Under the pieces are notes generated by a model that was not told the DNA's origin, did not search any database, and saw only the letters and a program-made list of their open reading frames with translations. A program made the translations under genes and the position numbers. Positions 1-9,314 of a DNA stretch of 10,852 bases are shown piece after piece (position 1 is the stretch's first letter; every line of letters begins with the position of its first letter). This DNA comes from Collinsella sp. Lineage in GTDB: Bacteria > Actinomycetota > Coriobacteriia > Coriobacteriales > Coriobacteriaceae. The DNA lies in assembly GCA_019414265.1 (NCBI GenBank), contig DXMJ01000042.1:1-10852 (forward strand). Direction: 5' to 3'.

Positions 1-124
1 CCCTTGCGGCGTAGTTCTTATTTAAGCCGTCCAAGTTTTGGGGTGCAGTTCAGTGCGCAGCGGGGGTTCTTTCATGTCCGAGGACGTCCGCGAAGGTTAG
101 CCCTCAGATCCTGCGGTGGGAGAC
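1..124. other. Non-coding stretch downstream of nifJ
   Basis: This is the sequence after the nifJ stop, up to the window edge. I see no convincing gene and no canonical hairpin plus T-run terminator for nifJ. Short self-complementary words such as GTCCGAGGAC (around 78-87) exist but are weak. Bases 4-19 (TTGCGGCGTAGTTCTT) resemble one arm of the inverted repeat at 4062-4080, but the second arm is not visible, so the element could continue beyond the left edge. Confidence 0.5.
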
Positions 125-3664
<3,540 letters not shown>

Positions 3665-3680
3665 ATACCCCTCTCCTCTC
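3665..3680 (-). promoter_or_regulatory. nifJ ribosome binding site, decides the start
   Basis: The minus strand reads GAGAGGAGAGGGG just ahead of the ATG at 3664, with AGGAG at 3677-3673 and an 8-base spacer. Upstream in-frame ATGs at 3682 and 3748 have no comparable site, and the one at 3682 would place this purine tract inside the coding region. This supports a protein beginning MARKFKSMDG. Confidence 0.8.
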
Positions 3681-3696
3681 ATATAGGTATACAGGC

Positions 3697-3712
3697 CCCG
3701 GCGATTGCCGGG
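3697..3712 (-). promoter_or_regulatory. Hairpin just upstream of the nifJ ribosome binding site
   Basis: A perfect 6-bp GC stem (CCCGGC / GCCGGG) with a 4-base loop lies 16 bases upstream of the nifJ Shine-Dalgarno tract, in the presumed leader RNA. There is no T-run after it, so it is not an intrinsic terminator. It could stabilise the transcript or modulate ribosome access; no function can be assigned from sequence alone. Confidence 0.4.
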
Positions 3713-3945
3713 ATGTTGGCGTGATGGGATTTTCGCTGTTGCTTCCAATCATCCGACAGGCAGACTGAGCAGCAGGTACATGGCATGGAGAGAAGGCATG
3801 CCGAGGCAAGGAGGGCTGCACGCGCTCCACAGGCCCAGCTACCCGTCTTGCACATGACCGAGCGCCGCAAAGGCCGCATGCCGGATGCTCCCGGGCACGC
3901 CCCGGCGATGGGAAGCGCCCGCAACGGAAATCCGCATGCGGGCTT

Positions 3946-3951
3946 ATTGTA
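3946..3951 (-). promoter_or_regulatory. Candidate -10 box of the nifJ promoter
   Basis: The minus strand reads TACAAT (5 of 6 matches to TATAAT) in the gap upstream of nifJ. No good -35 hexamer is found 16-18 bases upstream; that position is instead occupied by the dyad ATATTTGTCGAAATAT. This pattern would suit an activated or repressed promoter, but it is only a motif match. Confidence 0.35.
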
Positions 3952-3966
3952 CCCCGCCGCCAAGCC

Positions 3967-4019
3967 ATATTTCGACAAATATAGGTGGGCGGTAAAGGTT
4001 TACCTCGGGTGACTATCAC
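3967..4019. promoter_or_regulatory. Cluster of three dyads, putative nifJ operators
   Basis: Three inverted repeats follow one another: ATATTTCGACAAATAT (3967-3982, 6-bp arms, 4-base spacer), GGTAAAGGTTTACC (3991-4004, 6-bp arms, 2-base spacer) and GTGACTATCAC (4009-4019, 4-bp arms, 3-base spacer). They lie 15-70 bases upstream of the candidate -10 box of nifJ. They look like binding sites for dimeric regulators. None matches the Rex consensus that often controls fermentation genes, and the regulators are unknown. Confidence 0.4.
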
Positions 4020-4061
4020 ACGGCCGCTGCCAACGAACGCAATCCCCGGGGACCACGCAGC

Positions 4062-4128
4062 AGTTGCGGTGAAATAGTTCTTGGGTGCCCGCGTCAAGGG
4101 CCTCATCAGGAACTATCTCACCGCAACT
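4062..4128 (-). repeat. Long inverted repeat / hairpin after the FHA gene
   Basis: Arms AGTTGCGGTGAAATAGTTC (4062-4080) and GAACTATCTCACCGCAACT (4110-4128) are reverse complements over 18 of 19 positions, around a 29-base loop that contains a further 4-bp GCCC/GGGC stem. In a minus-strand transcript the single mismatch becomes a G-U pair, so the RNA stem would be complete; in a plus-strand transcript it is a C-A mismatch. The 5' arm begins 15 bases after the stop codon of the FHA gene, so it could form the 3' end of the kinase-operon mRNA. It lacks a U-tract, so it is either a non-canonical terminator or stabiliser, or a dispersed palindromic repeat. Confidence 0.7.
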
Positions 4129-4143
4129 TATTTAGGAGATGAG

Positions 4144-5082
4144 TTAGAGGGCGCCGAGGAGGATAGCGTAGGTGGTGGATTCGCCGAGCCTGAGCTCGTC
4201 ACCGGGGTTGAGCTGGGCGCAGCGGCCGGGCTCGACCTGGGTGCAGACGTTCGTCGCGCCGTTTACCACCACGGTTCCGTTGGTGGACGACAGGTCCTCG
4301 ACGTACCAGGCATTTTGGCCATCGCACCACACGTGGGCATGGCGAGCCGAAACGTCATCGCCCACATCGGTAATATCGCCTTCCCCCGTCGCCAGCGCAC
4401 CGATCTCCACGCCCTGCTCGCTCGGCTGAATCCAGCGCGGGGCACTTACCACGTAGCCGTCCTGCACGCGAAGCAGGCCCAGCGGGTGCGCAGGCGCCGC
4501 CTCGTGCTCGCCCGTGACCGTCGAGGTGCTCAGCGAGCGCGGGGTCGATGTGGCACCGCCGCAAGTCGCGTGCGCATAGTCGATAGCATAGGTCACCGAG
4601 GATCGAACATCTGCCGAGCAGCCGACGGCGACAAACAGCACCAGCACGGCCTCGGCACGCTCGGCGGGCATAAGTTCCGCCGCCTGCGACAGACGCTCGA
4701 CCGCATTACGGTAGAGGTTCGTATCCTGATGGCATTCCTCGAGCGCCCGCACCATGGGCTCGCCAGCAGGCCCGCACACCATGTTGATCACCGCCATGGC
4801 ATTCATGGGATTGCGGCGACGCAGGGCCAGATGCGACATGATGCGCGCGGCCGAGGTGCCGTAATCGGCAAAATAGCGCTCCTGCAGCGTGCCGACCGGA
4901 GCGCGCACGATAAAACGCGAGACCCGGGAGCGATCGGCGGCGCGGCTCTGGGGGCTGCGGCCATCGGCCAGCGGACGGCTCGAAAGCACCATGCCGCACA
5001 GCTCGATATGGCTCAGGTGCGCTGCGCGTTTAAAGATGTCGAACATGGCTCCGCACGGGGTGAGCTTGATTTGAGATGCCAT
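4144..5082 (-). CDS. FHA-domain protein, probable partner of the adjacent kinase
   Basis: 312 aa, no signal peptide or membrane segment, so presumably cytoplasmic. The C-terminal part (about 223-309) is a forkhead-associated (FHA) domain: VSARHAHVW (244-252) and DLSSTNGT (263-270) match its core motifs. FHA domains usually bind phosphothreonine peptides and often read marks made by a neighbouring Ser/Thr kinase. Here the usual Gly-Arg at the first phosphate-contact position is Gly-Ala (G228-A229), so phosphopeptide binding may be altered. Residues 1-200 are a mostly helical region I do not recognise, with a Ser/Thr/Gly-rich link at about 174-192. The start at 5082 is supported by AAGGAGG (5097-5091) 8 bases upstream, lying within the last codons of the kinase gene; only 3 bases separate that stop from this start, so translation is probably coupled. 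It is the last gene of the unit. Confidence 0.9.
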   Translation of the reverse strand: MASQIKLTPCGAMFDIFKRAAHLSHIELCGMVLSSRPLADGRSPQSRAADRSRVSRFIVRAPVGTLQERYFADYGTSAARIMSHLALRRRNPMNAMAVINMVCGPAGEPMVRALEECHQDTNLYRNAVERLSQAAELMPAERAEAVLVLFVAVGCSADVRSSVTYAIDYAHATCGGATSTPRSLSTSTVTGEHEAAPAHPLGLLRVQDGYVVSAPRWIQPSEQGVEIGALATGEGDITDVGDDVSARHAHVWCDGQNAWYVEDLSSTNGTVVVNGATNVCTQVEPGRCAQLNPGDELRLGESTTYAILLGAL

Positions 5083-5085
5083 GGC

Positions 5086-6930
5086 CTAGACCTCCTTGGT
5101 CGTTGAACTCGTATCGGACGACGTCTCGGTCGCCCCGACAAAGGCGCGAACCGCCGCGGCACCACCGGCAAGCGGCGTCGCCGTCTGGGTTTTTGCGCGC
5201 CGCGGCGCCGCGACGGGAAGCTCAAAGGCAAAACCCATCGACAGCAAAAACCATACGAGCGTGTATGTTGCAATTAAGGCGGCAACGAAGCCGCTCGCTA
5301 CGGCGCGCTGGGAAAACACGGTGCATGCAACCGCGATCAGCACCGGAACCTCGCAGGCAGAAAGCGCCAGTACGCCATGCAGGAACCCCGTGCGACGATC
5401 GTGCGCCATGGCGCCGGCGGCAATACCCGCCATGCCCGGCAGCGCCAGCGCGAGCGCGGCAACGATACCCGGCAGCGTACCGGACCACGAAATGTACCCC
5501 ACGGCAACCGCCACACGAGCACCCGACGCCAGCAGCGCCGCCGACACCACCACAACGGCCCATACGATGCCGCAGACAGCCGCTGTACCGATCATCGCAG
5601 CGCGACGGACCACGCGGCTGGACGCATCCATGGGACAGGGCGTGAGCGGCTCGCCGCGGAGCGACCGGCCGACGTTTTGCGCGTAGTGGTCGCAAAACGT
5701 CGTAAGCGCCGCCTCCACCGCGGCGGGCTCGGGACGATCGCCCTGATTACGCGACAGGCAGGCCATGACCACGTCGAACAACTGGGCGTCGACAAATGCC
5801 AGCGCGTCGCGCAGCTCCTCGGAGTCTGGCTCGAGCCCCATCTGCTGTGCCTGCTCGGCGGCGGCGAGCGCCACATCGGGCTCACGCCGGAGCAGCTGGG
5901 TTAGGTCGCAACCGGGCGCATGGGCGCCAGCGGGATAGTCGGGGCGCGTATCCATCTTGAGACGATAGGGACTGGCAATATCGCGCGTCTTTTTGCGCGA
6001 ACCCGAGGTGCCCAATGCGCTCGGCGCCACCTCGTACGGTGCGACGCCGGCGATGAGCTCATAGACCGTGCTCGCCGCGGCATACACGTCGATTGCCGGC
6101 GACATGCGCAAAACGCGCAGGTCGGCAATATCGTCGGTGAGCATCTCGGGCGGAGCGTAGGCAACCGTCGCGCGACGCAACGTGGCATAGCGCTCTGTAA
6201 AGGACTCCCTGCCGCCGGTTCCCGCCACCGCAGAGGCGGGCTCGAGCGCCAACGACGAGCCAAAGTCGATGAGGCACAAATCGAACGTGCCCTCGGCAAG
6301 TTGTTGGTCGAGCGGCAGGCGCGCCGTGCGAACCATAATATTGGCCGGCGAGATGTCGCGATGGACAAAGCCCTCCCCCACCAGGTTCATGCGGCAGAGC
6401 AAGTCGAACAGGTCGCGGCCCAGGCGAGCGGCCACGAGCGGCGACAGGCGACCGGCATCGTCCACGGCAAGGCGCGGGCGCAGGCGGGCAAGCGTCTCGC
6501 CCTCGACCCACTCCATGACAATCGCGGGCACACCGTCGACCTCGCCCCATCCATACAGGCGGGGAAAGCCTTTGAGGCCCGAAAGGGCGCGATGGCATTC
6601 GTATTCCTCGCGAAACGCCGCCTTAAACTTGGCGACCAGCGCCTCATAAGCGGCGTCGTCATCGAACTCGTCGCGCGTCGGCAAGATGAGCTGCTTGAGC
6701 GCCACGGCCTCGCCCTGGGCATTGACGGCACGCGTCACGCGGCCGATGCCACCACGGCGCATGGTGGCGTCGTCGGCAAACAGCATCGCAAATCGACGCT
6801 GGTAGACGGGCAGCTCATCCGGGCTCAGCGCAATAGCAGGCTCAAACCCTCCAACGCGCGCCAGGCGCAGGCCCACCATGGGATCACGGTTGAGCGACTG
6901 GGCTGCCGCAGAAGCGAGATCGTTCGTCAT
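5086..6930 (-). CDS. Membrane Ser/Thr protein kinase with four C-terminal membrane segments
   Basis: 614 aa. A Hanks-type kinase domain spans roughly 45-410: glycine-rich loop RRGGIGRV (58-65), catalytic Lys in VALK (K79), alpha-C Glu 108 or 109, HRDISPANIMV (190-200) with catalytic D192 and N197, IDFG (221-224), APPE (259-262), DVYAAAS (281-287) and a late GDRP (397-400). All key residues are present, so it is probably active; Thr238, Ser243, Thr245, Thr250 and Thr255 in the activation segment are possible autophosphorylation sites. Four hydrophobic stretches follow (about 446-468, 473-503, 516-540, 546-568), then a short Ser/Thr-rich tail. No PASTA or other obvious sensor domain is present, unlike PknB-type cell-wall kinases. 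The start ATG overlaps the stop of the upstream gene as ATGA and has no ribosome binding site, pointing to translational coupling. Substrates are unknown; the adjacent FHA protein and anchor protein are the obvious candidates. Confidence 0.93.
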   Translation of the reverse strand: MTNDLASAAAQSLNRDPMVGLRLARVGGFEPAIALSPDELPVYQRRFAMLFADDATMRRGGIGRVTRAVNAQGEAVALKQLILPTRDEFDDDAAYEALVAKFKAAFREEYECHRALSGLKGFPRLYGWGEVDGVPAIVMEWVEGETLARLRPRLAVDDAGRLSPLVAARLGRDLFDLLCRMNLVGEGFVHRDISPANIMVRTARLPLDQQLAEGTFDLCLIDFGSSLALEPASAVAGTGGRESFTERYATLRRATVAYAPPEMLTDDIADLRVLRMSPAIDVYAAASTVYELIAGVAPYEVAPSALGTSGSRKKTRDIASPYRLKMDTRPDYPAGAHAPGCDLTQLLRREPDVALAAAEQAQQMGLEPDSEELRDALAFVDAQLFDVVMACLSRNQGDRPEPAAVEAALTTFCDHYAQNVGRSLRGEPLTPCPMDASSRVVRRAAMIGTAAVCGIVWAVVVVSAALLASGARVAVAVGYISWSGTLPGIVAALALALPGMAGIAAGAMAHDRRTGFLHGVLALSACEVPVLIAVACTVFSQRAVASGFVAALIATYTLVWFLLSMGFAFELPVAAPRRAKTQTATPLAGGAAAVRAFVGATETSSDTSSTTKEV

Positions 6931-7835
6931 AGGGCGATCGCCGCCAGGCTATTGTTGAAGTTGTTAAGCGCAATGTCATCATCGCCGTAATGCCCCACCC
7001 ATTGGCACAGGTTGGTGTAGCAGCCCCATAGGTTGGCGTACTGCCGATACCACTTTGAGTGGGGAGAAAACGTTTGCCGGCCAAACTCGGCACGGATGAC
7101 AAACATATCGTTGGCCAGGCTATCGCACGGCCCGGTATCGCCTGTTGCGTTATAGGTCGACACCGCGCTATTGGCGCGGGCGACATAGTCATCGAGCATG
7201 TTGTATTTGGTCACGAGCCAATTGTGGATTCTCTCCTCCTCGGCAGCCGAGAGACCACCCGAGCCCGTGTCGCCGCCGGCACCGCCGTCCGTCGAGCCGC
7301 CACTCGAAGATCCACCGCCAGCGGCGGAACCCGAACCGGAACCGCCGTCCGAGCCCGCCGAACCGGTGCCAGAACTGGACCCGTCCGAGCCGCCGGGCTT
7401 ACCCGCCTGCTGCGTATCCTGCTCCTTCTGCCGCTCCGCCTTGTTAACGACAGAAGCCACGCTGTTATTGGAAAGCTTCGTAATGACCTTGGTGTTGGTG
7501 AGCACGATGGTCTTGCCGTTTGCCAGCGTGATCTCGTTGGACGCCCGCTCGCCCTTGTCCGCGGGATCGACGTCAAACACGGTGCGCCCGACCACGCTCG
7601 CCCACGCAAATCCAGTTGTCGTTCCCAAGTCGCTTTTGGTCTTGCGCCCAATATGCAGCTCGCGCGCAGCATGCGCCTGTACCATGGACGGCACCGTCAT
7701 GCCATAAGCCGAAACACCGGCTATGACCAGTACGAGCGAGCAAGACAGCAGCACATACGCCCGAGGCGCCAGGCCCAGCCGGCGCCGCATGCGCACCGCG
7801 GCGCCATGCTTTGTCTGAGTGCCCCCGGGCCGCAT
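6927..7835 (-). CDS. Membrane-anchored protein with Gly/Ser linker, unknown function
   Basis: 302 aa, not recognised. A basic N-terminus (RMRRR, 15-19) precedes one hydrophobic helix (about 26-46), suggesting an inside-to-outside signal anchor. Next come a beta-rich stretch (about 60-130) with LANGKTIVLTNTKV (104-117), a 47-residue Gly/Ser/Asp-rich linker (148-194), and a C-terminal domain (about 195-302) rich in Asn, Tyr and Trp with cysteines at 237, 272 and 277. If exported, that domain would face the envelope or outside, so it may be a sensor or structural partner for the kinase; this is inference. The start at 7835 is chosen because GGAGGAG (7847-7841) lies 5 bases upstream; the frame stays open to 8024 but that extension would cover the upstream hairpin. 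Its stop overlaps the kinase start, making it the first gene of a three-gene unit. Confidence 0.85.
   Translation of the reverse strand: MRPGGTQTKHGAAVRMRRRLGLAPRAYVLLSCSLVLVIAGVSAYGMTVPSMVQAHAARELHIGRKTKSDLGTTTGFAWASVVGRTVFDVDPADKGERASNEITLANGKTIVLTNTKVITKLSNNSVASVVNKAERQKEQDTQQAGKPGGSDGSSSGTGSAGSDGGSGSGSAAGGGSSSGGSTDGGAGGDTGSGGLSAAEEERIHNWLVTKYNMLDDYVARANSAVSTYNATGDTGPCDSLANDMFVIRAEFGRQTFSPHSKWYRQYANLWGCYTNLCQWVGHYGDDDIALNNFNNSLAAIAL
7254..7394 (-). repeat. Low-complexity Gly/Ser/Asp linker-coding region
   Basis: Codons 148-194 of the anchored protein are almost entirely Gly, Ser, Asp, Ala and Thr, giving GC-rich triplet-like DNA. It is not a precise tandem repeat. Such linkers are flexible, separate domains, and may vary in length between strains. 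Confidence 0.75.
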
Positions 7836-7850
7836 GCGTTCTCCTCCAAC

Positions 7851-7875
7851 AAAAACACGCCGCTTAAAAGCGGCG
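7851..7875 (-). terminator. Intrinsic-terminator-like hairpin in the leader of the kinase unit
   Basis: The minus strand reads CGCCGCTTTTAAGCGGCG (7875-7858), an 8-bp stem by strict pairing, followed by TGTTTTTG. This is the standard form of a Rho-independent terminator. It sits about 200 bases after the recR stop and only 4 bases before the GGAGGAG ribosome binding site of the next gene, leaving no room for a promoter in between. It may stop read-through from ybaB-recR, attenuate the kinase unit, or both. Confidence 0.65.
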
Positions 7876-7897
7876 CATTCTTTCATATCCACATTTG

Positions 7898-7928
7898 AGT
7901 GTATCAGCGAACCAAAAAGGTTGCGCAA
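7898..7928 (-). promoter_or_regulatory. Candidate promoter of the anchor-kinase-FHA unit
   Basis: The minus strand carries TTGCGC (7928-7923) as a possible -35, a 19-base spacer, and an extended -10 TGATACACT (7906-7898; TG, one base, then TACACT, 4 of 6 matches). A palindrome, GTTGCGCAAC (7920-7929), overlaps the -35. Transcription would start near 7891 and give a leader of about 56 bases containing the terminator-like hairpin. The long spacer makes the match modest. Confidence 0.35.
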
Positions 7929-7989
7929 CGAATGGGCAAATACGAGGTGCAAGTGGACCCATCCACGCGATAAGCGGATGAAAAGCAGG

Positions 7990-8005
7990 TTTGTTGCACA
8001 ACAAA
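7990..8005. promoter_or_regulatory. Operator-like inverted repeat
   Basis: TTTGTTGCACAACAAA has perfect 7-bp arms around a 2-base centre and stands out as AT-rich against its surroundings. It lies about 60 bases upstream of the candidate -35 of the anchor-kinase-FHA unit. As an RNA hairpin its 2-base loop is too tight, so a dimeric-regulator site is more plausible. The regulator is unknown. Confidence 0.4.
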
Positions 8006-8034
8006 TGCATGAACACGTGCCCAATTATGAGCGC

Positions 8035-8055
8035 CCCGTGCGGCAGGCCGACGGG
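8035..8055 (-). terminator. GC-rich hairpin downstream of recR
   Basis: Beginning 23 bases after the recR stop, the minus-strand RNA can form a 5-bp CCCGU/ACGGG stem stacked on a 4-bp CGGC/GCCG stem with one bulged base. It is not followed by a U-tract (GCGCUCAUAAUU follows), so it is a weak terminator candidate or a 3'-end stabiliser of the ybaB-recR message. Confidence 0.35.
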
Positions 8056-8078
8056 ACATGCCGCGGAGCTGACGCCGC

Positions 8079-8675
8079 CTAGATCGCGCGGCGGGCCTCG
8101 ATAGCGCGGCCGAGCGTGAGCTCGTCGGCATACTCCAGGTCGCCACCCACGGGCAGGCCGCTCGCCAGACGCGACACCTCGACGCCCAGTGGCTTGATGG
8201 TGCGAGCAAGGTAGCTCGCCGTGGTCTCGCCCTCGATATTGGGGTTGGTGGCGATAATGACCTCGTGGATATCCTCATGGCCCAGGCGCGCCAGCAACTC
8301 GCGGATATGCAGCTGCTCGGGACCGATCTTGTCCATGGGGCTGATCACGCCGCCCAACACATGGTAGAGGCCGTGGTAGCTGCCCGTGCGCTCAATCGCC
8401 TGGACATCGCGCGGCTCGCCCACCACGCAGATGCGGGTGGTATCGCGCATCGGGTCCTGGCAGATGGAGCACTCGTCGGCCGTGGCGTAGTTAAAGCAAC
8501 GGCTGCAAAAGTGGACCTCTTGCTTGACGTCCAGGATGGCCTCGGCCAAGCGGCGGGCCTCCTCGGCATCGGCCTCGAGCAGGTAATAGGCGATGCGCTG
8601 GGCCGACTTGGGACCAATGCCCGGCAGACGACCCAGCTCATCGAGCAGTTTTTGCAGACTGTGATTCGCACTCAT
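8079..8675 (-). CDS. recR: Recombination protein RecR
   Basis: 198 aa, the usual RecR length. RecR acts with RecO (and RecF) to load RecA on SSB-coated gapped DNA during recombinational repair. Visible: a helix-hairpin-helix segment LGRLPGIGPKSAQRIAYYLL (14-33), a four-cysteine zinc finger C57/C60/C69/C72, a Toprim domain beginning ICVVGEPRDV (82-91) with E87, and the family motifs TNPNIEGE (143-150) and GLPVGGDLEYADE (173-185). It follows ybaB by only 12 bases, as in most bacteria, and is presumably cotranscribed with it. The upstream sequence lacks a clear ribosome binding site, so translation may depend on coupling with ybaB. It looks complete and ordinary. Confidence 0.97.
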   Translation of the reverse strand: MSANHSLQKLLDELGRLPGIGPKSAQRIAYYLLEADAEEARRLAEAILDVKQEVHFCSRCFNYATADECSICQDPMRDTTRICVVGEPRDVQAIERTGSYHGLYHVLGGVISPMDKIGPEQLHIRELLARLGHEDIHEVIIATNPNIEGETTASYLARTIKPLGVEVSRLASGLPVGGDLEYADELTLGRAIEARRAI

Positions 8676-8687
8676 TATATGCGTGTC

Positions 8688-9008
8688 TTAGAACGGCATG
8701 CCCGGGATGTTGAGGCCGCCGGTGATGGCGCCCATCTGCTTGTTGGCGAGCTCGTTGACGCCGCGGACGGCCTCGTTGACGGCAGCCATGATCATGTCCT
8801 GCAGCATATCGACGTCCTCGGGATCGAGCGCATCAGGGTCGATGGTGAGGTTGACGAGCTCCATCTCGCCGTTAACGGTCACCTTGACCATGCCGCCGCC
8901 GGCAGAGGCATCGACGGTCTGGGACTTGAGGTTTTCCTGCGCGGCGGCAAGCTGCTCCTGCATCTTGCGGGCCTGCTTCATCATCTGCTGCATGTTCATA
9001 CCGGCCAT
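8688..9008 (-). CDS. ybaB: YbaB/EbfC family nucleoid-associated protein
   Basis: 106 aa, typical for this family of small dimeric DNA-binding proteins that coat the nucleoid. The N-terminal half opens with the characteristic Met/Gln-rich coiled helix (MNMQQMMKQARKMQEQL, 4-20), followed by GGGMVKVTVNGEMELVNLTI (37-56), the conserved beta-hairpin, and a C-terminal helix ending in NIPGMPF. The start at 9008 has AAGGAG 5 bases upstream; a start at 8999 is possible but less well placed. It is immediately upstream of recR. Its usual upstream neighbour dnaX is separated by 835 bases and a plus-strand gene, so it probably needs its own promoter. Confidence 0.95.
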   Translation of the reverse strand: MAGMNMQQMMKQARKMQEQLAAAQENLKSQTVDASAGGGMVKVTVNGEMELVNLTIDPDALDPEDVDMLQDMIMAAVNEAVRGVNELANKQMGAITGGLNIPGMPF

Positions 9009-9083
9009 GATGGCTCCTTTACGTGCGGCCGCGCGACGAGCTGCAAAGGCAGCCGGGACGCGGCGGGACTTTCAAACGCAAAA

Positions 9084-9092
9084 ATCGTACCA
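9084..9092 (-). promoter_or_regulatory. Candidate promoter of ybaB-recR
   Basis: The minus strand reads TGGTACGAT, an extended -10 (TG, one base, TACGAT with 4 of 6 matches). No -35 is evident. It would give a leader of about 70 bases before ybaB. A promoter here is expected because the plus-strand gene at 9349-9822 interrupts read-through from dnaX. Confidence 0.35.
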
Positions 9093-9305
9093 CGGCGCGG
9101 GGCAAGCGAGCGGGGCGGACACGCTACCCCAGTCGATATACATGTCCTGGAGTGCAAGCCGCGCCCAAAGATTATGCAAAGTTGAATAATTCGCATCTAC
9201 ATAATATCGAAAGCTAAATCTTGTAGAGCCGGAACCCGGCATTTGCTGCATCCAGCTAGATAGCAAAATGCTAAACCGCCGCTCGAGGTGGCGCTCATGA
9301 CGGCA

Positions 9306-9314
9306 TGGTAAAAT
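9306..9314 (+). promoter_or_regulatory. Extended -10 promoter of the small plus-strand gene
   Basis: TGGTAAAAT is an extended -10 element (TG, one base, TAAAAT with 5 of 6 matches). No -35 is visible, which is usual for extended -10 promoters. Transcription would start near 9321, giving a leader of about 28 bases with GGAGG at 9338-9342. Confidence 0.5.

Larger units (their letters stand above)
3665..4143. other. 479-base non-coding region upstream of nifJ
   Basis: No credible gene lies between nifJ and the FHA gene; short open frames on both strands lack ribosome binding sites and recognisable content. It holds the nifJ leader (hairpin 3697-3712), a candidate -10 box (3946-3951), three dyads in a relatively AT-rich patch (3967-4019) and the long inverted repeat (4062-4128). 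If the -10 box is used, the nifJ leader would be about 275 bases. I recognise no known riboswitch consensus in it. Confidence 0.6.

Noticed and set aside
3665..3748. A longer nifJ start at 3748 or 3682.
   Set aside because: The extension is unlike family N-termini, and the strong ribosome binding site lies inside it, 8 bases before the ATG at 3664.
3665..3950. A riboswitch or T-box in the long nifJ leader.
   Set aside because: I looked for well-known conserved cores and saw none; only simple hairpins and repeated GCATGC-type words are present. A covariance-model search could overturn this.
4081..5106. Long plus-strand open frames opposite the FHA, kinase, anchor and recR/ybaB genes (also 5920-6990, 7059-7898, 8265-9185).
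   Set aside because: They are GC-rich antisense shadows with Arg/Ala/Gly-rich products and no recognisable domains or ribosome binding sites; the minus-strand frames carry clear family motifs.
7254..7394. Repetitive GC-rich DNA that might be a CRISPR or tandem array.
   Set aside because: It is an in-frame Gly/Ser-coding tract without regular repeat-spacer spacing.
7836..8024. A longer start for the anchor protein at 8024 or 7886.
   Set aside because: These starts would translate through the terminator-like hairpin and lack a good ribosome binding site, while GGAGGAG is ideally placed for 7835. The 7886 start cannot be fully excluded.
8674..8679. A perfect minus-strand TATAAT at the recR start codon.
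   Set aside because: No -35 or extended TG accompanies it, and it would place the transcript start inside recR; ybaB-recR spacing indicates cotranscription. It is most likely chance.
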